From contig JADJBV010000001.1 of assembly GCA_016703535.1 (NCBI GenBank), forward strand, positions 3,400,001-3,464,000: DNA of 64,000 nt. Reading direction: 5' to 3'. Positions 8,939 to 17,888 of the stretch are shown here, piece after piece. This DNA comes from Deltaproteobacteria bacterium (GTDB taxonomy: Bacteria > Myxococcota > Kuafuiibacteriia > Kuafuiibacteriales > Kuafuiibacteriaceae). The position numbers were made by a program, and so were the translations under genes. Within the stretch, counting starts at the first letter, position 1. Each line of letters starts with the position of its first letter. The notes under the pieces were generated by a model. The model had not been told where the DNA came from. It saw nothing but the letters and a program-made list of their open reading frames with translations, and did not search any database.

Positions 8939-9697
8939 TCAGTTAGGCTGTTCGCCCCCTGCTCCTTCGTCCTCGTCCTCGTCATCGAGATCGACGTTAT
9001 CCGTATCGTCGCTCTCGTCGAGCTCCTCGTCGTCCTCGTCCTCCGGCGCTTCACCGTCCAAGGGCTTGGGCTTGGCCTCCACGGGCCGCTTCACCTTCTC
9101 AGGGCGAGTCGAGTCGCTCTTGACCTCGACCTTGGCCTTCTTGGGCCAAGCGCCCGGCTTGGGGGCGATCAACATCGACATGTTGCGCCCTTCGAGCCGC
9201 GGCGTGCTCTCGACCACCACCTTGCCCTCGAGCTCGGCCAAGAGGCGCTTCAGGATCACCTCACCGAGTTCGGTGTGGGCCAGTTCCCGGCCGCGGAACA
9301 TGATCGTCGCCTTCACCTTGTCGCCCTGGGCCAAGAAGCGCTTGCAGTGGCGGACCTTGAACTCGAAGTCGTGTTTCTCCACCTTGGGGCGGAACTTCAC
9401 TTCCTTGAGATCGATGACGATCTGGTTCTTCTTCCGGCGCTTTTGGTCCTGCTTTTGGTCGTACTTGTACTTGCCGTAGTCCAAAATACGGCACACCGGT
9501 GGCCGACTGGTCGGCGCCACCTCGACCAAGTTCAGTCCCTGCTCTTGGGCGCGCTTCAGCGCCTCGTAGGTCGGCAGGACGCCGAGCTTGTTGCCATCCG
9601 AGTCGATGACCAACACCTCCGGAACGCGAATGCGCCGGTCTACTCTGGGCTCTTTATTCCGATCGTCGTTCTTCATCTGCTTCTGTGGAATCGTCAT
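8939..9697 (-). CDS. infC: Translation initiation factor IF-3 with long acidic tail
   Basis: Residues about 16-180 are a normal IF-3: N domain with RRIRVPEVLVIDSDG and LNLVEVAP, a lysine-rich linker, and C domain with EVKFRPKVEKHDFEFK and VKATIMFRGRE. IF-3 binds the 30S subunit and checks start-codon pairing. At 252 residues it is well above the usual 170-200. The extra part is a C-terminal tail of roughly 70 residues, first Lys/Pro-rich, then almost only Asp and Glu. The start used is ATG at 9697, 16 bases after the thrS stop. Many infC genes use a rare start codon; here ATG is present but its ribosome binding site is weak. Confidence 0.95.
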   Translation of the reverse strand: MTIPQKQMKNDDRNKEPRVDRRIRVPEVLVIDSDGNKLGVLPTYEALKRAQEQGLNLVEVAPTSRPPVCRILDYGKYKYDQKQDQKRRKKNQIVIDLKEVKFRPKVEKHDFEFKVRHCKRFLAQGDKVKATIMFRGRELAHTELGEVILKRLLAELEGKVVVESTPRLEGRNMSMLIAPKPGAWPKKAKVEVKSDSTRPEKVKRPVEAKPKPLDGEAPEDEDDEELDESDDTDNVDLDDEDEDEGAGGEQPN

Positions 9698-9713
9698 CGA
9701 CTTTCTGTGCGCC

Positions 9714-11726
9714 CTACGCGGGTCGCTGGTTATCTTCCGCCGCCACCCCGATCGCGCCCGTCACCCTGACGGGTCGGTCGCTCCCCGGGAGCCGCGCTTC
9801 CGAACCGATCTTGGCCACCAACGCCTCGAGAGGCTGGTAACCCAGGTCTTCGCCGCCTCGGGTCCGCAGCGCCGCGCCACCCTGCTCGACCTCCCGATCG
9901 CCGATCACCAAGAGGTAGGGGTATTTTTGAACCCGCCCCTCGGCGATCTTCTTACCGAGCTTTTCATTGCGCCGGTCGATCCAAACGCGCACGCCCGCCT
10001 TTTCTAGGGCGGCCGCGACCACGTCGGCGTGAGCCATGGCCCGATCGGTGATCGGCAAGATGGCCGCCTGCACCGGGGAGAGCCAGATCGGGTAGGCGCC
10101 GCCGGTGTGCTCCAGGTAAACGCCGAAGAACCGCTCCAGGCTCCCGAAGATGGCCCGGTGCAACATCACCGGCCGGTGCCGGGCGCCGTCGGCGCCCACG
10201 TATTCGAGCTCAAAACGTTCGGGCAAGGCGAAGTCGACCTGGATGGTGCCGAGCTGCCAATCCCGATCGAGCCCGTCTTTGACGTGCAGCTCGATCTTGG
10301 GCCCATAAAAGGCCCCTTCGCCCGGGGCGACCGTGTATTTGCGCCCCTTCTCCTCGAGCGCGGTCATCAGCGCCTTTTCGGCCCGATCCCAGATGGCGTC
10401 GCTGCCCAGCCGCTTTTCGGGCCGGGTGGCCACCACCACCGTCACGTCGGTCAGCCCGAAGTCGCCGTAGACCTCGTCCACCAGCTCCATGAAGGTGGAC
10501 ATCTCGGACTGCATCCCGTCTTCGGAGACGAAGATGTGGGCGTCGTCTTGGCAGAAGGTCCGGACCCGCATCATGCCGTGGACCGCTTCGCCTTCGGCCC
10601 GGTGGAGGCGCCCGAAGTCCGCCACCCGCCAAGGCAGGTCCCGGAAGCTGTGGTGCCCCATGCCGAAGAGCACGCAGTGCCCTGGGCAGTTCATGGGCTT
10701 CACCGAAAACTCGCTGTTCTTGAGCGGGCCAGGCGCGGTCTTTTGGATCTCTTCGTCCGAGTGCCCCGGGTCCGCGAAGTACATGTTCTCGCGGTAGTTG
10801 GCGTAGTGCCCGGAGGTCTTGAAGACATCTACTGAGTATATTTGGGGCGTGATCACTTCCTGGTAGCCGAAGCGCCGGTATTGCCCGCGCATATAGGCCA
10901 ACATCTGGTTGTAGATCACCGCACCCTTGGGGAGGAAAAACGGCGAGGCCGGGGCCAAAGGAGAAAAGCCGAAGAGGCCCAACTCCTTGCCGAGGCGACG
11001 GTGGTCCCGCTGCCGGGCCAACTCCATCTTTTCGTCCCAGGCTTTGAGGGCCTTTTCGTCCTTGAAGGCCACGCCCCGGATCCGCTGGAGTGGATCTTTG
11101 GTGGCGTCGCCGCGCCAATACGCGCCGGCCGCGCCCAACAAACGGAAGGCGCCGATGCGCCCGGCCGAAGGCACGTGGGGCCCGCGGCAGAGGTCGATGA
11201 AGTCGGCGTCCTGGTAGAGGGTGACGGTGTCGCCGGGGATCCAGGCCAAGATCTCGGGCTTGAAGCGTTGCCCGAGCGACTGAAAGAGCTGGACCGCCTC
11301 GTCCTTCGGGACCTCTTTCCTCACGAAGGCCACGTCTTCGGCGACGATCTTCTTCATCTCGGCCTCGATCTTCTCGAGGTCCTCCGGCGAAAAAGCTCGG
11401 CCGATGTCGAAGTCGTAATAGAAGTCCTTCGAGTGATCCTGGGGGCCCATGGTCACCTGGGCGCCCTTGAACAAGCGGATCACCGCGGTGGCCAACACGT
11501 GTTCGCAGGAGTGGCGGATGATCTCTTCGGCTTCGGGCGCGTCGGCCTTCAGCAGCTGGACCGTGCCGAACCTGGGGATGGGGGCCTGCAGATCCATCAG
11601 CTCGCCGTCGAGCTTGGCCGCGACCACGGCCTTGGCCAGGCCTGGCCCGATCGACTTGGCGAGATCGAGGAAGGTGGAGCCGTCGGGGACTTCGCGCTCT
11701 TTGCCGTCAGGTAGCTGGACTCGCAT
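9714..11726 (-). CDS. thrS: Threonine-tRNA ligase
   Basis: The 670-residue product has the full ThrRS build: TGS domain (residues 1-60), editing domain with HxxxH (His72-Ser-Cys-Glu-His76) and the DLCRGPH loop, class II catalytic core with MNCPGHC near residue 340 and FCQDDAHIF, and a C-terminal anticodon-binding domain (VRVWIDRRNEKLGKKI). It charges tRNA-Thr and clears mischarged Ser. The editing motif is more often HSTAH; here Cys and Glu occupy the two positions before the second His, but both His are kept. ATG at 11726 is the only good start. It is the first gene of the translation operon. Confidence 0.97.
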   Translation of the reverse strand: MRVQLPDGKEREVPDGSTFLDLAKSIGPGLAKAVVAAKLDGELMDLQAPIPRFGTVQLLKADAPEAEEIIRHSCEHVLATAVIRLFKGAQVTMGPQDHSKDFYYDFDIGRAFSPEDLEKIEAEMKKIVAEDVAFVRKEVPKDEAVQLFQSLGQRFKPEILAWIPGDTVTLYQDADFIDLCRGPHVPSAGRIGAFRLLGAAGAYWRGDATKDPLQRIRGVAFKDEKALKAWDEKMELARQRDHRRLGKELGLFGFSPLAPASPFFLPKGAVIYNQMLAYMRGQYRRFGYQEVITPQIYSVDVFKTSGHYANYRENMYFADPGHSDEEIQKTAPGPLKNSEFSVKPMNCPGHCVLFGMGHHSFRDLPWRVADFGRLHRAEGEAVHGMMRVRTFCQDDAHIFVSEDGMQSEMSTFMELVDEVYGDFGLTDVTVVVATRPEKRLGSDAIWDRAEKALMTALEEKGRKYTVAPGEGAFYGPKIELHVKDGLDRDWQLGTIQVDFALPERFELEYVGADGARHRPVMLHRAIFGSLERFFGVYLEHTGGAYPIWLSPVQAAILPITDRAMAHADVVAAALEKAGVRVWIDRRNEKLGKKIAEGRVQKYPYLLVIGDREVEQGGAALRTRGGEDLGYQPLEALVAKIGSEARLPGSDRPVRVTGAIGVAAEDNQRPA

Positions 11727-11793
11727 GCTCTAGCGTGGGGAGCCCGAGGCCGGGCCCCCGCGGGTTGACCCGTCCTTCAAGCGGACTAGCGAG

Positions 11794-12606
11794 TCAAGGC
11801 CTGGCGAGAACTTCCGGCGGCAACAGTCCACGTTGGGTCGCGATTGTCACATCGAGGGCGGCCTTGGGGTGCTCCTCGGGGGTCAGGTGGACCCGAGCGT
11901 GTTGGGGCCCCTCGAGGTAAGCGTGAAGCGCGTAAGTCCCAGGCTTTAGACGGCCCAGGCGCCCTTCACCGAGGTGGGCTTCCAGGCCGGTGGAGAAGGG
12001 ATCCAGCCGAACCGTGCCCAAACGAGGGCCGTCCGACGCTTCGGGGGCCCCCAAAAAGACCAAACCCGAATCGACCTTCAGGCGCAGGCGAACCCCGGGG
12101 ACCCCCGCCGGCGGCGGTCCCAAACGGACCTCGAGCCGGGTTTTAGGGTTGGGAACCCAGAACCACGCCAGGTCCCCGAGCTCCAGCCGTTTGGGATCCC
12201 TCCGGGGGCGACCACTCTTGGCGAGATCGGTGGCCACCCGAAGTGGATCGAAGAGCGCGCCGGCGTTGCCGAGGACCACGTCCATCAGGTTTTCGATCGG
12301 GGCCGCGTCCACCTTGTGCTTCTTCAGCAGCGCCTCCACCGACTGACGGCGCAGCTCGAAGAGGTTGGTCGGAAATTGAGGAGGGACCGCGATCAACTTC
12401 TTGCCGAAGGCCAGGAGCTCTTCGTCGTGTTTCGCCTCGCCGAGGGCCAGCACGGTGAAGGCCGCGTCTCGCCCGAGATCCATCAGCCCCTCGGCCCCGC
12501 TCATGTCCCCCGCCTTGAACTTCTCGACCAAGACCGGGACGTTCCTCAGATCGCCCGTAGGCTCCTGCACCTTCGGTGGTTTGGGCCCGGACTTCTTTTT
12601 CCCCAT
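11794..12606 (-). CDS. Conserved-looking protein of unknown function
   Basis: The 270-residue product has no signal peptide or membrane segment. It begins with a basic stretch (MGKKKSGPKPPKVQ). A helical middle follows (residues about 20-120), then a beta-rich C-terminal half (residues about 145-260) with short strands such as KTRLEVRLG and LKPGTYALHAYLEG, which suggests a beta-sandwich. No family was recognised. It is 67 bases upstream of thrS and 69 bases downstream of the PLD-like gene, all on the minus strand, so it may join either transcript. Composition is like the neighbours. Confidence 0.7.
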   Translation of the reverse strand: MGKKKSGPKPPKVQEPTGDLRNVPVLVEKFKAGDMSGAEGLMDLGRDAAFTVLALGEAKHDEELLAFGKKLIAVPPQFPTNLFELRRQSVEALLKKHKVDAAPIENLMDVVLGNAGALFDPLRVATDLAKSGRPRRDPKRLELGDLAWFWVPNPKTRLEVRLGPPPAGVPGVRLRLKVDSGLVFLGAPEASDGPRLGTVRLDPFSTGLEAHLGEGRLGRLKPGTYALHAYLEGPQHARVHLTPEEHPKAALDVTIATQRGLLPPEVLARP

Positions 12607-12675
12607 CCCCTCCGAAATACGCTGGCCCTGGGCCCGCCCACAAGGCCTGGGCCCGCAAAAGTCGGAGGCCGAACT

Positions 12676-13308
12676 TCAACGCCTCCTGGCCCGCTTGGAC
12701 AACACCGGCAAACTTCGGCGCACTTTCGGCGGGGCCTTGGGGGTGTCGAGGGGCTGGGCGCACAACGACCTTATCTTGCAGCCCCGGCATTCGGCCCCAC
12801 GCCAGACCTGATCGAACAGGGCTTGGATCCGATCGAGGGTGGCTTCGTCTTGGGTCCAGACGCCGACCTCAAAGTTCCGACGCCCCTCCCCTTTGGCGCC
12901 CAGCCCGGCGCCGGTCCAGTTGGCCGAGCCCAGGTAGAGGTGTTGCCCATCGACGATCACCGCCTTGAAGTGGACCCGGGGGCAGGCCCTCAGCTCGAGA
13001 CCCTGAGGCATCTTCTGGCGCTTGAGCTCCGCCAAAAAAGCTTGCGATGGGGCTCGGGCGTGGAGGATCCGCAGCTCGACGCCCCGATGGGCCATGGAGG
13101 CGAAGTCGGCGATCACCGAGTGGTACGCGCTCCGCCGGCGACCAGCCCCGGGCCGAGACTCGACGTAGAGCTCTTTTAAGTTGGCGGTGGAGATCCAGAC
13201 GCTGGTCTTGGCCGCGAGCACCGCCTGAATGACCTCTTCGTAGTGGCCGCGACCGCTGACCAAGGCGAACTGCACGGGGCGGGGTGGATCCACGAAGTCG
13301 AGTTCCAC
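12676..13308 (-). CDS. Phospholipase D-like (single HKD) protein
   Basis: The 210-residue product carries one HKD motif: VHFKAVIVDGQHLYLGSANWTGAG (His, Lys and Asp in H-x-K-x4-D, then the GSAN loop) near residues 112-135. Upstream segments VLAAKTSVWISTANLK and VELRILHA fit the same PLDc_2 fold. Single-HKD members act as dimers and include nucleases and phosphodiesterases. A C-terminal Cys cluster (C-x2-C-x5-C, ECRGCKIRSLC) could bind metal. No signal peptide is visible, so the protein is probably cytoplasmic. The start is GTG at 13308 with no strong ribosome binding site; the substrate is unknown. Confidence 0.8.
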   Translation of the reverse strand: MELDFVDPPRPVQFALVSGRGHYEEVIQAVLAAKTSVWISTANLKELYVESRPGAGRRRSAYHSVIADFASMAHRGVELRILHARAPSQAFLAELKRQKMPQGLELRACPRVHFKAVIVDGQHLYLGSANWTGAGLGAKGEGRRNFEVGVWTQDEATLDRIQALFDQVWRGAECRGCKIRSLCAQPLDTPKAPPKVRRSLPVLSKRARRR

Positions 13309-13414
13309 GGTGGAGCGACCTTAGGTCGAAGGCCTGGGGCCGGCCAGTTTCCCGCTGTGGCCCGGCCTGCAAGGCGCCCTCGTCATCCCCACGGGACCGG
13401 GGTAGAGCTGCCCC

Positions 13415-13933
13415 ATGTCCGAGGCCCCAAAACGTCCCCCGTTCATCATCGCCACCACCGACGTGCCCGAGAAGTCCTTCTCCTACCCCAACAGCACCGA
13501 AACCATGGGCCCCTCCCGGGCCATCGGTCGCGCCGCGGGCCTCCTGAAGATCGGCCTCCACGTGACGCGCCTCCTGCCGGGACACCGAAGCTCTTGGCCC
13601 CACGCCGAGTCGAAAGAAGAGGAGTTCGTGTACGTGCTGGAGGGCGTGGTCGAAGCCTGGGTGGACGGCGTGCTCTACCCGATGAAGGCCGGAGACCTGG
13701 CCGCCTTTCCGTGCGGCACCGGGATCTGCCACACTTTCCTCAACAACGGCCCCGAACCAGCGACCTTGTTGGTCGGGGGCGAGGCCAACAAGCCCGACAA
13801 CCAGATCTACTACCCGCTCCACCCCCAACGGCGGGGCGACATGCCCTGGAGCCACTGGTGGAGTGCCCCGCCGCAGCGCGACCAGGGCCCCCACGACGGC
13901 CAACCCGACGCCCTTCGAGAACCCAACTCGTAG
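13415..13933 (+). CDS. Cupin-domain protein
   Basis: The 172-residue product has a cupin_2 core at about residues 45-115. Motif 1 runs through LPGHRSSWPHAESKEEEFVYVLEGVVEAWVDG, and motif 2 is AGDLAAFPCGTGICHTFLNNG. The metal-ligand His and Glu positions are present (H in SWPHAES, E in EEEFVYVLEG, H in CHTFLN). The tail, about 50 residues, is polar and rich in Trp and Pro. Cupins of this kind include sugar isomerases, dioxygenases and binding proteins, so the reaction cannot be named. The gene stands alone. Confidence 0.8.
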   Translation: MSEAPKRPPFIIATTDVPEKSFSYPNSTETMGPSRAIGRAAGLLKIGLHVTRLLPGHRSSWPHAESKEEEFVYVLEGVVEAWVDGVLYPMKAGDLAAFPCGTGICHTFLNNGPEPATLLVGGEANKPDNQIYYPLHPQRRGDMPWSHWWSAPPQRDQGPHDGQPDALREPNS

Positions 13934-14000
13934 GCCGAGGTGGTAGCCCCAAGGGCCCCGAGCAGTCGATGCGGCGGAGGCTCTGAGGTACGCTGACGGG

Positions 14001-14978
14001 ATGCGACTCGGGTGGTGTGGCCTCGTCTTGTGGGCTTCGGCGTTCGGCTGCGCGCATCCCGTGGAACCCGATCCCGACCCCGCGGACGCCGGCGCCCGGG
14101 ACCAGGGCGCCGACGGGGGCTTGGCAGATACGGGCGTGGACGGGGGGACCGGCGATCGAGGGGTCGATGGGGCCCTCGATGCAGCGCCCTTCGATGCCGA
14201 GCCCTTCGATGCCGAGCCCTTCGATGCCGAGCCCTTCGATGCCGAGCCCTTCGATGCCGAGCCCACGGATGCTGAGCCCTTGGACTCCGAACCCCTCGAC
14301 GCAGAGCCGGACGACGCGGCCGACGCCGGGCCAAGCGACGCCGATCCGTTGGACGGGTCCCCGGCCGACCTGGGCGTGAGCACCACCAGCACCTCAACAT
14401 GGACCGTCGCCGACGGGACGCCGGACACGGCCTGCACGCCCTGGACCTTGGTGGACTCAGCGACGCCCGAAGATCCGGCGGTGGTCGGCTCGGCGTTGGT
14501 GATCACCACCTCGGCCGACGCCGAAAACGTCTACTACTACCAACAGGAGGCGGATCTGAGTTTGCCCGGGATCTTGAGGCTCGAGGCCCGGATCCGACTG
14601 GTCAGCGGCAACCACTCTTCGCCGTCCCGAGGCCCAGCGTCGTTGGGGTTCCGGCTCGGCCCCGATCTGAAGAAGAACATGCTCCAGCTCCGAAGTGGCC
14701 AGGCGTTTTTGCTCGCCGACGAAAACGTCCTTGGCCCCAGCGTGTCGGTCGCGACCACCGACGTGCCCCACGACTACGTGATGACCGCCGATCTCACCAC
14801 GGGCGCCATCGAGGTCTTTCAGGACGGCGTGTCGATCCTGACGGGCTCGACCTATCAAGAGCCCGTCGCCGGTGCCCCGCGGAACATCTTCTTCGGCGAA
14901 GCTTCGCTCTTCGCCAACGGGAGTTCGGAGTGGTACCACGTCACCCACAACGCCCACTCCCCCACGACCTGCCCCTGA
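14001..14978 (+). CDS. Lipoprotein with PFDAE repeats and LamG-like domain
   Basis: The 325-residue product starts with a lipoprotein signal (LWASAFGC, Cys17). Residues about 18-125 form an extended acidic spacer rich in Asp, Ala and Gly. Its core is eight five-residue repeats, five of them exactly PFDAE and three variants. Residues about 135-325 form a beta-rich domain with features of concanavalin-like jelly rolls (LRLEARIRLVSG, YVMTADLTTGAIEVFQDG). A spacer that lifts a binding domain off the outer membrane is the simplest reading. The exact DNA repeats suggest recent expansion by slippage. Confidence 0.8.
   Translation: MRLGWCGLVLWASAFGCAHPVEPDPDPADAGARDQGADGGLADTGVDGGTGDRGVDGALDAAPFDAEPFDAEPFDAEPFDAEPFDAEPTDAEPLDSEPLDAEPDDAADAGPSDADPLDGSPADLGVSTTSTSTWTVADGTPDTACTPWTLVDSATPEDPAVVGSALVITTSADAENVYYYQQEADLSLPGILRLEARIRLVSGNHSSPSRGPASLGFRLGPDLKKNMLQLRSGQAFLLADENVLGPSVSVATTDVPHDYVMTADLTTGAIEVFQDGVSILTGSTYQEPVAGAPRNIFFGEASLFANGSSEWYHVTHNAHSPTTCP
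14187..14306 (+). repeat. 15-bp coding tandem repeat (PFDAE)
   Basis: Five identical copies of cccttcgatgccgag run from 14187 to 14261 and are followed by three degenerate copies to 14306. The period is a multiple of three, so copy-number change keeps the reading frame and only alters the spacer length. Confidence 0.95.
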
Positions 14979-15044
14979 AGCGACGGGCAAAAGCACCCCG
15001 GAAAAGGTGCAACGGATCGCGGTTCCAGGGGTAGATTCGCATCG

Positions 15045-17888
15045 ATGAACAAGCCTTGGTGGGCCCTGGGGCTGGTGTTGGCGTTGGGAGCGGCGGGCGG
15101 ATGGGCCTGGTGGTCCAGGTCCTCGGGCGGGCAAACGCCGCCGGCCCCTCAAAACGTCGACGCCTCCGTTCCGTTGGCCGCCCCGACAACCGACAGCGGC
15201 ACCCACCCGGTCGACGCCTGGGGCAATTTGCCTTGGCCCCAACTCCACTACGGAAAGATCCCGATCGATCGCCGCCTCGAGGTGGAAGGGGTGGTGACTG
15301 ATCTGGCCTTGGCCCCTCAGGGCGACGAGGCCTATTTGATTCGTCCCGACGGCAAGGAATGGAGCCTCGCCCGCTGGCGCTTTGACGCCGCACCCACGCC
15401 GATCCCCATCGTCGGCCAGGCCCAAGCGGCGGCGGCCAGCGGCTTCGACGGCACCCTCTACGTCATCACCCAAAACGGCTCCCAGTGGCGCCTGCTCAAG
15501 TTGCCGCGGGGCGCCGATGGCCTGGCCCCGGCCGAGGAGATCTATCGTTCGGACTCCAAGTTGTCGGACCTCCACTGCCCGACGGTGTTGTGGAACGGGG
15601 AAGAGCGCTGCTTTTTTGCCGCCGAACACCAGCCGGGCCTGACCCAGATCTTGTCGGTGCGTCGCAGCGGCCAAGCGATCTACGAGCTGACCTCACCCGA
15701 CGGAAAACTCGGCGCCCGCACCGATCCGGCGCTGCGGGAGCGCGACGATCCCGAACTTTCGCCCCCCGCCGTCGCCCAGGAGCTTTCGGCCCAGCCCTTG
15801 TCGATTGATCCGGTGACCGGCACCTTGATCTACCGGTCCCAAACGAGGCTTTTCCAGCGGCGTTACGTCGACCAAAACTGGGAGGCACCCCGGGCCCTGG
15901 CGGCGCCGCCCGGAGGGACCATCACCTCGACCCCCAACGGTTGGCTTCAGCTCCACTTTCACCCGGGTGAAAACGGCGTTGGCCTGACCGAACCGGGCGG
16001 GCCGGTGCTGGAGCGGGTCGGCAAGACCGAACGCTTTCGGGGGGTGCCGGAGGTCGCGGCCAACGGCCGGGCCTTGTTGGCGGCGGTCGATCAAGGTGAA
16101 CGCACGGTGATCCGCAGCTACGCCATCCAACACCCCTTGGCGCCGGTGCGGTTCCTCAAACACGTCGCGCCTCGGATCCGGGCCGAGTTGGCCGAACAGG
16201 GTTGGTCGGCGTGGACCACCAAAGACACCCAGCTCTACCAAGAGTACGAACGCCGCACCTACGACGTGGAGCACCCAGTGCCGATCTACGCGGCCATCGA
16301 CGGGGTGCTGGAGGTTTTGGGCGCGGGCTTTCAAGCGGTGTTCATGTTGGCCGAGCGGGATCTGTCCCGGCCCAAGCTGCGGGCCCTGTTGATCGCCATC
16401 GAGGAGGCCGCGGCCCAACATGGCCTGGGGCGGGTCGGCAACATCGCCGAACGGACCCGGCGCATGTTGGAGGGCGATTTTTCCCACGAAGAAGGGCGCC
16501 TGGTCTTGGCCGAGGCCCCCGCCGTCTCGAGCCTGCACACCGTGCCCAAGGCCGACCCCATCGACTTCGCCGATTTTCACCCACGCGGGTCGTACACCAC
16601 CAGCAAGGAGCTCGAGAGTTATTTCCGGGCCTTCAAGTACTTCAACCTCTTGGCCCTGACCGACGAAGAGCGGCAGAAGTTGGCCCAGGACCCAAAGGTC
16701 GTCGGGGCCGTGGATGTTTGGATCGCCGTACAAGATCCCTTCGTCTGGCCGGCCCGACGGACCGTCGATCTGCTCGGGCGCGAACAAAAGTTGCCGCCCT
16801 ACGTCCGGCCCGACTGTGTCCCCACCCGGGTCAAGGAGCAGGCGCCCCACCCCTTCCCCCTCGGCTTCGGGATCGACGGCGAGATCTTGGAGAGCACCGT
16901 CTCCCGGCTCGGCGTGGCCCCCGACTGCACCACAAAAAACGAAGACCCTTACCGAAAGTTGCCGAATGGCTTGGATCTGTTGACCGGCCTGGGCAGCGCC
17001 GAGGCCCGCCGACTTCAAAAGCCCGAACTCACGCAACACCCGGAGTTGGCGGCGGTGCACACCCAGCTGGCGGCCCGCTTTTCGGAGGCCATCGATGGAT
17101 CCAAATGGGGCGGCCCGAGGGGGCGGTTCGTCCGCAGTTGGCTGCGGATGGTGCAGCTGTTGGCCAACGAGACCTATGTGCCGGAGGGGGTCAGCGCCGA
17201 ACGTTGGCGCGGGCGCCTCTTGGAGACGGCCCTCGGCACCTGGGTCAACCTGCGGCACACCACGGTGTTGGTCAACGAAGGCACCGGGGCCCAGATGGGC
17301 GGCGCGTGGTTCGGCTTCGAGTTCTTGGAGACCGAACCCCCTCGAGGGGTGATTGATCCCTTGCCCGAGGCGTGGCGGCACCTGGCCTCGATGTTGGAGG
17401 CCCTAGAGGTGTTGGCCCAGCCGATCGATCCGGGGGTCGCCAAGGAGCTGGCGGCCGCCGCCGAGTCGACCCGGCAATACGCAACTTTGGCCGCAAAACA
17501 GCGGGACGGCCAGCCGCTGGGCAACCCGGGCTACGACGCGATCCAGAACTATGGACGAGCAATCGAACACCCCTTCCTGAAATTGCAAGCTGCCTTGCAT
17601 CCGCTAGAGGGCATCGCTGGGCCCGATCCGATGATCAAGATCGTCGACGTGCAGAGCTGGAAGGTCCCGGGCGAAACGTTGATCTGGCACGTGGCCTTGG
17701 GGCGCCCCCAGGCGGTCACTGTTTTGCTCGGGGATCGAGGCCTTTTGGTGCCCGGCCACGGCGCGGTCTACAGCTACCACGAGGTGATCGCCGAGCGGCC
17801 TTTGGACGATCAGGCCTTTCGAGCGGTGGTCGATCAAACGCCCCGCCCCGCTTGGCTCCCTCCGATCCGCACGGCCACCACCCCGTGA
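15045..17888 (+). CDS. DUF3160 family secreted/membrane-anchored protein
   Basis: The 947-residue product begins with a short basic N-terminus and one hydrophobic helix (residues about 6-24). A low-complexity linker follows, then a region (about 55-380) of beta-propeller-like strands. The C-terminal two thirds match the DUF3160 pattern: RGSYTTSKELESYFRAFKYFN near residue 520, a helical body, LGTWVNLRHTTVLVNEGTG near residue 740 and a C-terminal beta domain. DUF3160 proteins are large extracytoplasmic proteins of unknown biochemical role, common in Myxococcota and relatives. The stop overlaps the GTG of the CapA-like gene (GTGA), a sign of coupled translation. Confidence 0.85.
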   Translation: MNKPWWALGLVLALGAAGGWAWWSRSSGGQTPPAPQNVDASVPLAAPTTDSGTHPVDAWGNLPWPQLHYGKIPIDRRLEVEGVVTDLALAPQGDEAYLIRPDGKEWSLARWRFDAAPTPIPIVGQAQAAAASGFDGTLYVITQNGSQWRLLKLPRGADGLAPAEEIYRSDSKLSDLHCPTVLWNGEERCFFAAEHQPGLTQILSVRRSGQAIYELTSPDGKLGARTDPALRERDDPELSPPAVAQELSAQPLSIDPVTGTLIYRSQTRLFQRRYVDQNWEAPRALAAPPGGTITSTPNGWLQLHFHPGENGVGLTEPGGPVLERVGKTERFRGVPEVAANGRALLAAVDQGERTVIRSYAIQHPLAPVRFLKHVAPRIRAELAEQGWSAWTTKDTQLYQEYERRTYDVEHPVPIYAAIDGVLEVLGAGFQAVFMLAERDLSRPKLRALLIAIEEAAAQHGLGRVGNIAERTRRMLEGDFSHEEGRLVLAEAPAVSSLHTVPKADPIDFADFHPRGSYTTSKELESYFRAFKYFNLLALTDEERQKLAQDPKVVGAVDVWIAVQDPFVWPARRTVDLLGREQKLPPYVRPDCVPTRVKEQAPHPFPLGFGIDGEILESTVSRLGVAPDCTTKNEDPYRKLPNGLDLLTGLGSAEARRLQKPELTQHPELAAVHTQLAARFSEAIDGSKWGGPRGRFVRSWLRMVQLLANETYVPEGVSAERWRGRLLETALGTWVNLRHTTVLVNEGTGAQMGGAWFGFEFLETEPPRGVIDPLPEAWRHLASMLEALEVLAQPIDPGVAKELAAAAESTRQYATLAAKQRDGQPLGNPGYDAIQNYGRAIEHPFLKLQAALHPLEGIAGPDPMIKIVDVQSWKVPGETLIWHVALGRPQAVTVLLGDRGLLVPGHGAVYSYHEVIAERPLDDQAFRAVVDQTPRPAWLPPIRTATTP

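Noticed and set aside
14187..14306. Regular short repeats that might suggest a CRISPR array
   Set aside because: Copies are contiguous without spacers, in frame, and encode PFDAE within a lipoprotein.
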